Positions 49,182 to 60,000 of a DNA stretch of 64,000 nt are shown here, piece after piece. This DNA comes from Geobacteraceae bacterium. Its GTDB lineage: Bacteria > Desulfobacterota > Desulfuromonadia > Geobacterales > Geobacteraceae. A model generated the notes under the pieces. That model was not told the DNA's origin. It did not search any database and saw only the letters and a program-made list of their open reading frames with translations. The position numbers were made by a program, and so were the translations under genes. Location: positions 62,001-126,000 of the forward strand of contig WSYB01000006.1 in NCBI GenBank assembly GCA_009773645.1. The letters run 5' to 3'. The first letter of the stretch is position 1. Each line of letters opens with the position of its first letter.

Positions 49182-49673
49182 ATGGCGAATCCTCAGATGG
49201 TGATGTACGATGAGGAATTCAAGCTGATAAACGGCGTCATCGAGAAACTCCTCAGAGAGTCCAACTCAAAGGTAATCTTTCTGGTGGACAAAAACGGCCA
49301 GTTGATCTCGGGGGTTGGTGATACCGAACGGTTTGACACAACGTCACTCGCCTCGCTTACTGCGGGAAATATTGCTGCTACCGGCGGCCTGGCAAAGCTT
49401 ATCGGCGAAAAAGAGTTTTCGATCCTGTTTCACGAAGGTGAAAAGGACAACCTCCACATCTCCATAGTCGGCGGCAGGGTCATTCTTGTCGTCCTGTTCG
49501 ACAGTCGTTCATCGTTGGGTCTGGTTCGCCTCCGTGTCAAGAAGGCTTCCGAGGAACTGACCGCCATCTTTGGCAGACTCATGCAAAAGGCCGAGGAAAA
49601 GGAAAAGAGCGGTGACTCCGATTTCCCCTTTGCCGAAATCACCGACGACGACATAGACAATCTGTTCAGGTAA
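49182..49673 (+). CDS. mglB: roadblock/LC7 protein MglB
   Basis: 163 residues from ATG 49182 (AGGAG six bases upstream; ATG 49158 in frame is less well placed). Roadblock fold: NGVIEKLLRESNSKVIFLVDKNGQLI, SLASLTAGNIAATGGLAKLIGE, GRVILVVLFDSRSSLGLVR. Acts as GTPase-activating protein for MglA, setting cell polarity; the acidic C-terminal tail is also seen in M. xanthus MglB. Confidence 0.93.
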   Translation: MANPQMVMYDEEFKLINGVIEKLLRESNSKVIFLVDKNGQLISGVGDTERFDTTSLASLTAGNIAATGGLAKLIGEKEFSILFHEGEKDNLHISIVGGRVILVVLFDSRSSLGLVRLRVKKASEELTAIFGRLMQKAEEKEKSGDSDFPFAEITDDDIDNLFR

Positions 49674-49691
49674 ATATCGAGGTACAGTCAG

Positions 49692-50279
49692 ATGTCCTTC
49701 ATCAACTACGCCTCCCGTGAGATAAACTGCAAAATAGTTTACTACGGTCCCGGCCTCTGCGGTAAGACGACAAATCTGCAATACGTGTATCAGAAGACGG
49801 CTCCCGAAGCGAAGGGGAAAATGATCAGCCTCGCCACGGAGACTGAACGGACGCTGTTTTTCGATTTCCTGCCGTTGGCTCTGGGGGAGATCCGCGGTTT
49901 CAAAACCCGCTTCCACCTGTATACCGTGCCGGGCCAAGTGTTTTATGACGCTTCCAGGAAGCTGATACTTAAGGGCGTGGACGGCGTGGTCTTTGTTGCC
50001 GACTCCCAGGAAGAGCGGATGGACGCCAATATCGAATCAATTGAGAATCTGCGCATCAACCTCCAGGAACAGGGGTACGACCTGGACAAACTCCCCTATG
50101 TGGTTCAGTACAACAAGCGCGACCTTCCCAGTGTTGTTCCCGTTGAAGAACTGCGAAGGGAACTGAACTTTACCGGTGTGCCTGACTTTGAGGCGTGCGC
50201 CACCACCGGCGAGGGGGTTTTCGAAACCTTGAAAGCCATTGCAAAGCTGATTCTGATCGACCTGAAAAAGGGGAAATGA
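49692..50279 (+). CDS. mglA: Ras-like GTPase MglA
   Basis: 195 residues. P-loop GPGLCGKTT (19-27), MglA-type VPGQVFY in place of DTAGQ, NKRD for guanine specificity, and [16 protein letters not shown] switch I. Follows mglB by 18 bp. MglA defines the leading pole for type IV pili motility in myxobacteria; in Geobacter a role in pilus polarity is likely (inference). Confidence 0.96.
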   Translation: MSFINYASREINCKIVYYGPGLCGKTTNLQYVYQKTAPEAKGKMISLATETERTLFFDFLPLALGEIRGFKTRFHLYTVPGQVFYDASRKLILKGVDGVVFVADSQEERMDANIESIENLRINLQEQGYDLDKLPYVVQYNKRDLPSVVPVEELRRELNFTGVPDFEACATTGEGVFETLKAIAKLILIDLKKGK

Positions 50280-50365
50280 CAAAGCTCGTGGTTGTGTTGC
50301 TCCCTTTGTATGCCTGTTTATCTGTGCTGTGAGCCGCTCAGTTAACCAGGCTGATGAAAAAGAAC

Positions 50366-50399
50366 AAAAAGCCCGTGAGAACCATCTCATGGGCTTTTT
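50366..50399. terminator. terminator after mglA
   Basis: 15-bp stem with one mismatch: AAAAAGCCCGTGAGA / TCTCATGGGCTTTTT; loop ACCA, T-run on both strands. Confidence 0.88.
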
Positions 50400-50710
50400 G
50401 CTTTGGATCTCCCCCACAGGTGTCGCCATTGAGGGCATCCTCCAACCGTGATTCCGCCGACTTAACAGCGAAGTCACTTTCCACGGTTGCAATATCATGG
50501 GAAATTTCATAGAATGAGCAATGATAACGCGAGTCGGTGCAAGTCCTTCTCGTTGCCGATTATGCGGTCTTTACCCGCCCCATGCCCGGAGCTTTTTTTC
50601 AGGTAACTTGCCATTATATGCTGAATCAATGATGAATGGCACTTATCGTGAATAAGAAAGTTGCCGACTCGATATCAACAAACCCACGAGCAAGACAAAG
50701 GGTCACCATA
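50400..50710 (+). other. intergenic leader upstream of the putative selenium operon
   Basis: No ORF is supported. The stretch 50526-50556 (CGAG-TCGGTGCAAGTCCTT-CTCG and following TTGCCGA) looks structured and includes GGTGCAAGTCC, a sequence also seen in some cobalamin riboswitches, but the other conserved parts of that class are missing. T-run at 50593-50599. No assignment. Confidence 0.35.
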
Positions 50711-51649
50711 ATGCTCCCGAAAACGTTCACCTCCTCCCCTTGTTACCGTTATTACCTAAAGGTCACTCTCCTTTTGGCACTTACGCTCACTCCGCTCCTG
50801 TTCGGGTGTGACAAGGTGAAGGAGCGGCCGGTCTTACGCATTGGTTTTATGAACTGCAACAACGAGCAGGAAACCTTGCAACGCTTTCTCCCTTTGACCC
50901 GCTACCTCTCGCGGAAGGTAGGGGTTGACTTTGTCGCCGTGCCGGTAGATGCCCATGATCTGGAAAATCGCTTCAAAACCGGGGAGTTTTCCTTTACCCA
51001 TACCAATTCCCTCCTCTATGTCATTCTCAGGGAAAATTACAACCTGGAATTGATTGCATCGGAAAAGCGGGGACGCTTCGGTTCCCGTACGGCGGGAGCC
51101 ATCATTGCACGCAAGGGGAGCGGCATTGAGAAGCTGGGTGACATCCGCGGCAAGCGGATGGCATTCGGACCGATGCTGGCCCCCACCGGCTACCTGGCCG
51201 AATATGACCTGATGCTGCGGGCAGGACTCGACCCCGAGCGGGACTTGGGCTATTACGCCATTCCTTCCGGTTCTTTCAAGCACGAAAAAGTCATATACGG
51301 CGTCCTGTTCGGCCAGTTTGATGTGGCGGCCGCCCCCGCCCTTGACCTGGAGCTGATGGCCAGGGAGGGTAAGATTTCACCAGATGATTTCGTCATCCTG
51401 GCCCAGAGCCCGGTCATTCCCTACTGCACCTTCGGTGCAGCCAAGGGGGCTGACCCCAAAATTGTTGCCCAGGTCCGCCGCGCTCTTCTGGAGCTAAAAC
51501 CCACCGACACCGTTGAAATAGATGGCGAAAGGGTCAAGGTACTCAAATCCGCCTGGATCGATGGCTATGAGGAACTGCTGGACAGCGACTACAACCCCAT
51601 CCGCGACATGGCCCGACGGGTCAACATGCCCCCCTATCAGAAGTATTGA
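50711..51649 (+). CDS. PhnD-type substrate-binding lipoprotein
   Basis: 312 residues from ATG 50711 (AAAGGG nine bases upstream; an in-frame start at 50636 lacks a site). Lipobox LFGC (about residue 33). PhnD/phosphonate-phosphite binding-protein fold: VLRIGFMNCNNEQETLQRFLP, FSFTHTNSLLYVI, GSGIEKLGDIRGKRMAFGP, VIYGVLFGQFDVAAA. No permease or ATPase gene is next to it; instead a membrane-anchored TPR gene and a YedE-type transporter follow at 6 and 2 bp. It may therefore capture an oxyanion for the YedE protein; selenium is favoured by context. Confidence 0.82.
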   Translation: MLPKTFTSSPCYRYYLKVTLLLALTLTPLLFGCDKVKERPVLRIGFMNCNNEQETLQRFLPLTRYLSRKVGVDFVAVPVDAHDLENRFKTGEFSFTHTNSLLYVILRENYNLELIASEKRGRFGSRTAGAIIARKGSGIEKLGDIRGKRMAFGPMLAPTGYLAEYDLMLRAGLDPERDLGYYAIPSGSFKHEKVIYGVLFGQFDVAAAPALDLELMAREGKISPDDFVILAQSPVIPYCTFGAAKGADPKIVAQVRRALLELKPTDTVEIDGERVKVLKSAWIDGYEELLDSDYNPIRDMARRVNMPPYQKY

Positions 51650-51655
51650 GCAGGT

Positions 51656-52195
51656 ATGGTAAAAGACAGGTTTGACAGGCTTCTTGTACTGCTGTTGTTT
51701 ACGGCCATAATCGCCCTGGCGGTTCTGCTGGCCGTGGATGCACCCCGCGGCGGGCCGCACGGTTCCGGGCTGGACAAGGCCATGGAGCGGGAGATGGCTT
51801 ACCAGGCGCGGGTGTCCCTTTTGCAGAAACTGTACGGGCCGGTCGAATCTCTGCGCCAGACCGGCAATCTTCAGGCTGCCCTGCTCAAACTGGATGAGCT
51901 GGCCCGTAAGTATCCGGGGGAGGCCCACGGCTATATTTTACAAGGTGAGATACTCCGCGAGACGGGGGCTCTCGCTGAAGCGGTCGCCAGTTACGTGGAG
52001 GGGGTAAGGCTTAACGGCGAATATGTGGACGGGAAAAGCCCCCTTTCGCGGAGAAAAGAGATACGTCAGCTGGTTGACGAAGGGCTTAAAGACATCGGCG
52101 TCCGGGCCAAGTCCCACCCCGAAAACCGTTCGCTGGCGGCCACGCTGAAGAAAACTTACTATCTCCAGAGCCGCCTTGCCGGAGGGTGCGAGTAA
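51656..52195 (+). CDS. membrane-anchored TPR-like protein
   Basis: 179 residues. TM helix at about 7-27 (RLLVLLLFTAIIALAVLLAV), then a periplasmic helical domain with TPR-like pair (NLQAALLKLDELARKYPGEAHGYILQGEILRETGALAEAV is shown in pieces: KLDELARKYPGEAHGY, GEILRETGALAEAVASY). 6 bp after the PhnD-like gene and 2 bp before yedE. Probably a periplasmic scaffold. Confidence 0.72.
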   Translation: MVKDRFDRLLVLLLFTAIIALAVLLAVDAPRGGPHGSGLDKAMEREMAYQARVSLLQKLYGPVESLRQTGNLQAALLKLDELARKYPGEAHGYILQGEILRETGALAEAVASYVEGVRLNGEYVDGKSPLSRRKEIRQLVDEGLKDIGVRAKSHPENRSLAATLKKTYYLQSRLAGGCE

Positions 52196-52197
52196 CT

Positions 52198-53265
52198 ATG
52201 AACCTTCGCGATGGACATTTCTGGATGGTGGTAACGGCCGGATTTCTGCTGGGGGCGCTGGGGATTCTCCTTTCAGTGTGGGGGAATCCTGAGAATACAG
52301 GGATTTGTGTTTCCTGCTTCATCGAAAACAGCGCGGGCTCGCTGGGGTTTCACGATAATCCGCGCATGCAGTATCTGCGTCCTGAGTTGATCGGTTTTGT
52401 TCTCGGCGCGGTGCTTTCCGCCTCGGTCTTCCGGGAATTTCGCTCCAGGGGCGGCAGCGCTCCGCTGCCGCGGCTCGTTTCCGGCATCTTCATGATGGTC
52501 GGCTGTGCGGTATTCATGGGGTGCCCCATCAAGCTTTTTTTGCGCTTTACCGCCGGCGATCTGACGGCCGCAGCAGGAATTGTCGGTCTGGTGGGAGGGG
52601 TATGGATCGGGCTTAAGGGGCTCGCTAACGGGGTGACTCTGGGGCGCCAGGCCCAGGAACGTGGTGGCAGTGGACTCCTGGTTCCCGCCTTTTCTGTTCT
52701 GCTCCTGATTTTCTTGATAATCCGTCCCGGCTTTTTGATTTTCTCCGGTCTGGGAAGCGCTGCCCAGCATGCCCCCTGGCTCGTTGCACTGATCTCTGGT
52801 TTACTGCTTGGCGTACTGGCCCAGCGCAGCCGCTTTTGCATAACCGGCAGCGTGCGGGACACCTTCCTGATGGGGGGTAGGTCCCCCTTGCTGTGGGGAT
52901 TTATGGCGTTTTTCATTGCGGCGGTATCGTTCAACGTGGCCACAGGGCGGTTCCACCCCGGTCTTTATGGGCAGCCCGGCGCCCATCTGGAGCATCTCTG
53001 GAGCTTTCTCGGGATGGGCCTGGTCGGCTGGATATCGGTACTGATCGGGGGGTGTCCCTTCCGACAGCTGATCAAGGCTGGCGAGGGGGATGCGGATGCG
53101 GGCCTTGTGGTGATGGGAATGTTCATCGGCGGAGCCCTGGTGCAATCCTGGGGTATAGCCGCCACTGCTGCAGGAGTTTCTCTGTACGGCAAGGTGGGGG
53201 TCTTGCTGGGATTTATTTTTGTCCTGGCTGCTTGTCTCGTTTTTCGCGAAAGCGCCACGGAATAG
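52198..53265 (+). CDS. yedE: YedE-related selenium metabolism membrane protein
   Basis: 355 residues from ATG 52198 (GGAGGG upstream, inside the previous gene's end). About ten TM helices in two related halves, a YeeE/YedE (DUF395) fold. Family-specific Cys motifs: CVSCFIEN, GCPIKLFLR, RSRFCITGSVRD and GGCPFRQLIKAGEGDADAG. This matches the YedE subgroup that co-occurs with selenium genes (TIGR04112-type) and that is thought to import a selenium compound. Third gene of a three-gene operon. Confidence 0.85.
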   Translation: MNLRDGHFWMVVTAGFLLGALGILLSVWGNPENTGICVSCFIENSAGSLGFHDNPRMQYLRPELIGFVLGAVLSASVFREFRSRGGSAPLPRLVSGIFMMVGCAVFMGCPIKLFLRFTAGDLTAAAGIVGLVGGVWIGLKGLANGVTLGRQAQERGGSGLLVPAFSVLLLIFLIIRPGFLIFSGLGSAAQHAPWLVALISGLLLGVLAQRSRFCITGSVRDTFLMGGRSPLLWGFMAFFIAAVSFNVATGRFHPGLYGQPGAHLEHLWSFLGMGLVGWISVLIGGCPFRQLIKAGEGDADAGLVVMGMFIGGALVQSWGIAATAAGVSLYGKVGVLLGFIFVLAACLVFRESATE

Positions 53266-53299
53266 CACCCCCTGAGGCTTGCAGAAATATGATTTTATC

Positions 53300-53328
53300 T
53301 TGACAGCAAAAGGGTGTAATGATATATA
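53300..53328 (+). promoter_or_regulatory. strong sigma-70 promoter for tRNA-Asn
   Basis: TTGACA (53300-53305), 17-base spacer, TATATA (53323-53328). A leader hairpin CCCGTAAG/CTTACGGG (53388-53411) precedes the tRNA and may be a processing signal. Confidence 0.75.
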
Positions 53329-53422
53329 AACAAACGCTTTTGGCAAAAGAGATACACTCAGCAGAATTTGACTGAAGCACGCAGAACCCCGTAAGGTTAA
53401 CAACTTACGGGAATAACTTCAT

Positions 53423-53498
53423 TCCCCAGTAGCTCAGTCGGTAGAGCGGGTGGCTGTTAACCACCATGTCCGTGGTTCGAGTCCGCGCTGGGGAGCCA
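53423..53498 (+). tRNA. tRNA-Asn(GUU)
   Basis: Acceptor TCCCCAG/CTGGGGA, encoded CCA, anticodon loop CTGTTAA giving GTT. Its 3' end adjoins the recombinase remnant, marking a likely integration site. Confidence 0.97.
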
Positions 53499-53729
53499 AA
53501 CTTTACTGAATCCACTAACTCCTTTTGGGGTTAGTGGATTCGTTTTTTCAGCAGCAAATTTAACTGCCTCCACCAGTGAGCGGTAATTCCCATGAATTAC
53601 CACTTCGTCACCCTTTAAGACAATCTTGTCCACCATCATTTGCAGATATTCCTTGCTTGAAGCTGAATTCCCGTCTAGCAGCCGCTGATGTATCCTGATG
53701 ACAACTGACACTCCCGCTTGTTGCGACAT
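53499..53729 (-). pseudogene. C-terminal remnant of a serine site-specific recombinase
   Basis: Minus-strand frame from 53729 encodes a stretch typical of the far C-terminus of serine integrases/recombinases: SKEYLQMMVDKIVLKGDEVV followed by IHGNYRSLVEAVK. An in-frame stop (TAA) occurs 24 bases before the ATG, so nothing of the catalytic domain remains. The frame then runs into the tRNA-Asn gene, giving a chance tail (WLPSADSNHGHGG). Points to past insertion of a mobile element at tRNA-Asn. Confidence 0.55.
53508..53548. terminator. terminator after tRNA-Asn
   Basis: 12-bp perfect stem GAATCCACTAAC / GTTAGTGGATTC (53508-53519, 53530-53541) followed by G and six T. Confidence 0.9.
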
Positions 53730-53818
53730 TGGCGGCTGAAGCGGCGCATATTAAACCTGGCTGGCTGCTGGATGTGAAGCTGCCAATTGGTTTGTTTGAT
53801 TGCCTGGAGGATTAAAAA

Positions 53819-53854
53819 TGTAAACTTTTTTACATTATGTAAACTTTGTTTACA
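53819..53854 (+). promoter_or_regulatory. two tandem palindromic sites, candidate operator
   Basis: TGTAAA-cttt-TTTACA (53819-53834) and TGTAAAC-ttt-GTTTACA (53838-53854), 19 bp apart. They lie about 50 bp upstream of the candidate -35 box of the large effector-like gene. Spacing near two helical turns suggests cooperative binding of a dimeric regulator. Confidence 0.6.
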
Positions 53855-53902
53855 TTATTGAAATTTTTAAATGTTTTTTCTGTGAAAAGTTTAAAAAAAG
53901 GT

Positions 53903-53932
53903 TTGACTTGCTCTTTTATTTGGATTTATGTT
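53903..53932 (+). promoter_or_regulatory. candidate promoter of the effector-like gene
   Basis: TTGACT (53903-53908), 18-base spacer, TATGTT (53927-53932), about 97 bases before the GTG start. Confidence 0.45.
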
Positions 53933-54028
53933 GACGATCTGTCGGTCTGCTGTTGTCACAATTTAATGATTTATTTCTTTGTTTCAAGACGTGTGACTTG
54001 TGATGCTGTTCTTATTCAGGAGGGGATT

Positions 54029-57000
54029 GTGGTTAAAAAGGTATCGCTGTCTCTTTTTCTGTCATTGTCATTTCTCTATTTCCCCGGCAGCGCTTCTGCC
54101 GTGGATATCGAGAAGGACCTCTCCCGCGAACTGGCGTCAACCCGGAAAACGGTAATCCTAGCCGGGGAAAAGCTTGCATCCGGCGCTTTCATAGCCTCTG
54201 AAACCGGTCGTCTCAAGGCTTCCGCCGAAAACATCCGCGCGATACAGCTGCTGCTTCAGGAACGTTTCAAGCTGCGGCAGGAGAAATCGGCCTCTGTCGG
54301 CGCAAAGGCCGCCGAGCGTCATGAAAATGTCGCTGAAGGAGTCCTGAAGGCCCTGGGGGAATACCTTGCGCTGATCGATGCCATTCCACCGGACGGCGCT
54401 GTCTCACAATCGACGCTGGATAGCCTGAAGCAACTCATCGACAAAATCGCCCCGCCCCGAAAACGCCCCCTGTTGGGCACGCTTCCATATAAACATCTCA
54501 ATTACCCTTCCCGTGAGCCTGCGACCACCCCCGCCGTCGTTCCCGCCTACCGTGGCGGGAACAGGAATGTTGTTCCCGAGGACACCGCCGCTTCCGCCGA
54601 AGCCCCCATACCAGCGGAAATAACGGAGCTTGCCCAATCCCTCCAGTGGAACCCGGTCCTCATCTACGAGTGGGTCAAGAACAACGTCCGGACCGAATGG
54701 TACTGGGGAGTCATGAAAGGGGCGGAAGAGACCCTGCAACAGAAGAGCGGCAACGACGCCGACCAGGCGGCCCTGCTTACGGCGCTCTTGCGGGCTTCCG
54801 GCTTTCCTACCCGTTTCGTCAAAGGAACCATCGAGTTCTTTCCCGACATCGAAAAGGCGAAAAGCCTCATCGGCATAAGCGATCCAATGGGGATTGCCGC
54901 CTTTTTCCAGAAGTCCGGCATTCCTTTCAAACCGGTCATCGCCGGTGGAGGCATCGCCAACTTCCAGGTGGAGCACATATGGGTCGAGACGTTCATCCCA
55001 TACTCCAACTATCGTGGAGCGGTCATTGACGACCACGGCAAGACTTGGCTTGCCCTTGATACGAGCATCAAGCCGCCGGGACTTTCATGGAATGCTGCGC
55101 AGGATATTCCCGATTTTCCCTTTGATGCATTGCGGGACGAGTATCTTCAATCGGTCCGGACTGAAACACCCCTCGAATTCGCCAAGGCGAAGGTCGAGGA
55201 GTACCTGAATCAGAACCTCCCCGGAAAAGCTTACCAGGATCTTTTAGCTACCTCCGCGATCATTCCCGAAGTCCTCAAGATCGTCCCTGCAAGCCTCCAG
55301 TTCAAGACCATGGCAATCACAGGCGAATACACAGAACTCCCCGCCGACCTGAGGCATCAGGTTAAATTCACCGCCACCGGTTCTGCCGGCAGTGAGCTTT
55401 TCACTGTTACTCTTGATGCAATGCGGCTTTCCAATCAGCGCGTGGCGCTCTTCTATGAACCGGAGACCGTAGAAGACCAGCAGATCATCGACAGTTATGG
55501 CGGGCTGGACAACACTCCGTCGTATCTCGTGCGCCTGCGTCCGGTATTGAAGGTGAACGGCGAGCGAATGGTTGTGGCGCAGGACGGGCTGCCCATGGGA
55601 GCGGAATATAACCTTGCCGTCGAGGTCATTTCTCCCAATGGCACGGAACGGATCGGTAACACCTATATCGTCGGCAATCTCGCGGTTATTGGTGTAGTAT
55701 CGCAAATGTCTACGAATAATGTCAGCATCCTTGAAGAAGACGATGCGGAAACAATCCTTTTCAAAGAGGCTGAATCCTATGTCAAGCGGTGGAACCAGGC
55801 GGAAGAGGAACTTGCATCGTTACTGAAGCTAGCCGTCAGCCGTCCGATCCCGACCATCGTCACCGTTGGTGGTCTTATCGACGTCACCTATCTACTCGAT
55901 ATCCCCCACGGCTTCGAGTGGAAAGGCGTGTTCATGGATGCAGGCTTAAGGGGAATTGAAACAGTTACCCGCACCGGCGACAGCACCAGAGAGAAGACCT
56001 TCATGCGGCTCTCCGCCTTGCAGGGATCGATCCTGGAGAACCGGGTATTTGAGGATGATTTCAATGTTGATTCCATCTCGACAGCCAAGCTTCTGGCCCA
56101 GGCAAGCGCCAGCCAGATTCCTCTGGTCATCATAGACAGGACCAACATCGACACCCTCCTTCCTACGCTCTCCTTTGACGAAAATATCAAAACAGACATC
56201 ACCAATGCTGTTAACCAGAATCTGGTGGTAAGTATCCCTTCAGCCGAGATGAGCTATCTTGACTGGAGCGGCATAAGTTACCTCAAGCAAAACCCGGAAA
56301 CCGGCGAATCGGGGTGGATGCTGTCGGGCGGGATTGCCGGAGGCATGACGGCAGCCAGAGCATGGGCGAATGCCTACTTGCTGGCGACCCTCGGCACCCC
56401 GAACACCAAATCCAACAAAGATAAGCTCAGTGCTGCGCGTATCATGAAAATCCCGGTTACAGACAGGCAAGAGGGGAAGGTCGGTACCGGCCTGAAGGAG
56501 AAACTCGCGGTCCTGGTGATCGATAATGAGGGAAAACCCGTGGAGGGTGCCAGTGTAACCTTCCGTGTTATTGCCGGGGGCGGATCAATCAATGGTACAC
56601 AGACTGTCACAACCGGCCGCAAAGGGATAGCGGGGATCGATTACAAGCTGGGAGAAAAAACCTCCGATAACGCAATATTTTTCAGAATCAATCCCCAAGA
56701 CGAGCAATTGACCCAGGTAGGCTTGAATCTCGTGACTGCTTCTGTCGAAAGCCGCAACGGAGCGATATCCCTGTTGCAACCCTTTGAGGCATATGGCTTC
56801 CCGAGCGATCCTGTAACGATCATCAAAGGCTTTGGCGATGGGACCAGCAACATAGTCAACAATCCAGCCGGAAGCCTCATGGTAAAGGTGGTTGATGCCT
56901 TTGGCAACCCCGCCTCCAATGTAACGATGCAGTACGAATCCGTACTGCCGCTGATATCCAAGAGCGATAAATTCACACTCCCTCCTGCTGCCCGCAATAT

Positions 57001-60000
57001 CCAGTTTTACAGGCCGGAAACATGCACAAACCAATATCCGCTCTTCGGAGAATGCCCAACCTTCGGCACAGTCACACAAAAGACCGGATTCCAGGGATGC
57101 TTTGTCAATACTATCCTCGGCAATACAGTCAATACCCAGTACACGGTCAAGGTCTCCTCTCCTTCCCATCCGCAGCTCGCACCTGTCAACTTCACTCTAT
57201 CCACAGAAGGTTATCGTGAGGATGGACAATACCTTCCTCACGCAATGTTGATCCGCTATCTGGAGGCTTTCAACGCAAGCGGCCAGCGGGTTAATTCAAC
57301 AAGAGTCGGCTCAAAGCTCAAGAAACCGCTCACATCCGAACTCTTTCTGGTGATAGACGACTACACCATGTCAGGACAAAAAACATGCACCAAAACGGTG
57401 ATGGGTGTTGACATTACATATTCATGCTGGTCGATCATCCCGAGCGGCATCTCCAAAATTCAGCGGGTTCCCGACGGCACTGTAAGTTATCAGGTAACCG
57501 CAGGCGGCGGCACTGTAGGGCCGACCATAAATGGCGGCAACGGCAAATACTACGTCAACTTCACTGCGGGGCTCGTCCCTGAAGCGAACACCATAACAGC
57601 AGTAGGAAACGCAGTCGTAACAGTACCGGAAGTACTTCTTGATCCTGACACCGGCAAAGCAATGATCGACGGTTACGCCGCTGACAAACTCAAGCTGCGC
57701 GACATTTCCATGCAGTCAAGCAAACAGGTGCTCTTCAGCAAAGAAACCAAAAATCCCGTATTCGGCGACACCGAAAAACTGACCAATTACCTTGTTTACG
57801 GCATTGACGTAACATTATCCATGAATCCCTCGGTAATCCACATAACCAAAGACGGCTTTGCAAAACGGGACACCGCCTTTACCTACACCATACTCCCCGC
57901 AGAATATAACGGGATGATCACCGACATAGAATTTTTCACCAAAGACGAAGCCAATATCGACTTATGGGCGGGATCAATTCCCGGAGACAAGTACCAGGGG
58001 CAAGGAACCTCAACAATGCTTGCCGGCTCACAATGGGACATAAGAAAGCAGAACTTCGCCCAGGCAGTACTCAACAACGGCTCCGACATCGAAATACGTG
58101 GAGACAGGATTCCCATACCGATAGGTCTTGGCGCCTTAGTGCCGGACTATAATCATGATCGTAAGATTGACGACTCGGACCGGGACAGGGCTGAGCTTGG
58201 GGATACGTATTATTTCTGGGTGAATGATGATGATGGCTCCGGGGATACGGAAGGGACTGGCATACCGGGAACCCGTCCCTATCCGCTGCAAACGAGCATA
58301 CCCGGCACCCGTGACCTTGTTGACTGGTTTCCCGTTCACCTCGACATTAAAGAACTGTTCGGACCATTTCCGCCAAGCGTGTACAGCTATTCTCTCAATG
58401 CAGCACCGACCTTGCGTTATGTACAGACAGATCTTGCTCCTGCTGAAAGCGGCACTTATCTGACGGACGTGCAGAAGGCAAAAGATTTGATCGGCGGTCA
58501 AGAAGTAAAAGTGGTCCCTTGGGGTACGCCTCAGCCTCTTGATGCCGGATTCCTGCAATCGATTGCTGATGGCGGTAAAGGTATCATTCTCATCGAGGCG
58601 GTCCTGGCAACAAAATCTCCTCTGCAGCTACAAATCTACGGGCAGGCTGGGAACAAGGTGTATGAGGCAAGCCTGAACTTGTCTATCGATGGCGTGGAAC
58701 AGATGTTCAGGCATGCCAATCTCATACAAAGAATCAATGCGCAAAATGCGCCGGCTATGGAAACCGGTTTCGTTGGTGAACACCATGCGAAAGGGGGAGA
58801 GAAAGACCGACTAAACAGCGCAGGTTTTGCTAACAAAGCGCATTTTGAAGGGTTTGACGCAAAGAATGACGATAAGTTTTTTATTCTTTTGCACGGACTT
58901 AATGTTAACGGACAGGACGCCCGTGGCTGGCACTCAGAGATGTTCAAGCGGCTTTATTGGGCCGGGTCCAAGGCTCGATTCTTAGGTGTTTCCTGGTACA
59001 GCTTTGATGGACCAAGCTGGGATTATTACCCGAACGCTGTTCACGCGTTTGAAACAGCAGAAATTCTGGGCCCAAAGCTGAAAGAGGCGGTCGGGAATTC
59101 GCCGGTCACGATCATGGCTCATAGCCTTGGAAATATGGTGGTTTCTAGCTACCTTGCTGATCACTACCCTCTGCAAATACCAGCAGACAGGCTGAATGTG
59201 ATTAATTATTTATTGTTTAATGCTGCCGTTGGCCTTGAGGCATATTTGGGTGATTATACAGGCTATGCTGAGGGGCAATTGAACGAGCAGTTTGATAGTA
59301 GCAATCAGATGATCCATTCCGACTGGTTCGGCTATCAGAGACGGTTCGGAACCAGTGAATGGCACCAATTGTTCGATTCCGGGGACAGTCGCCGGAAACT
59401 TTCTTGGCGTAACCGCTTTGCGGCGTTGCCGGAAGGAATCAAATACGTCAACTTCTATTCAACTGCTGAGGATGTATTGGCCACTTATGATGGAACCCAA
59501 CCGAAGCTCTCCGACTTAGTCAGTTTTAATGCTAGCCGTAACGCCTGGGTGCTGCAGGAGAAGTGGAAAGGTCTTCCCCTCGGCTTGGCGGGGTCTGAAT
59601 ATATGGGATGGGGGTTTAATCTGACTGATGATGAGTACAATCCTGCTACGGGCCTTTTGGGGCAAAAAGTGCATATCAGCGCGGGCGAAGCTAATAGCAC
59701 AATAACCGATAATGAGCAATTGAAAACCAGACCGTTTTTCCTGGAGACCCCCATACCTGGCTTGGCGAACGCGCTGTTTACAAATAGTACGGTTGTCTTT
59801 GATACTCTTAAGCCTTACTACAATAAGCTATTAGTATATGCAATACCTGCATTGACTACGCCGACTGGGGGGTGGGCTGGAGGTTCGTTTGACAGATTTA
59901 GAGTAGGAATAGATGGTATCGATATGAATAGTAAAAAGAGCGATAGTACTTGGCCGAGAAACAAAAAAGAATGGTGGCACTCTGACATTAAAGATGTCGC

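Noticed and set aside
50526..50560. Cobalamin riboswitch
   Set aside because: Only the GGTGCAAGTCC-like piece is present; the CCCGC..CTGT box and the other conserved stems are missing.
53846..54028. Upstream ATG start for the effector gene
   Set aside because: The extra 61 residues contain no signal peptide, overlap the promoter region and lack a ribosome site, while GTG 54029 has AGGAGG and begins a good signal peptide.
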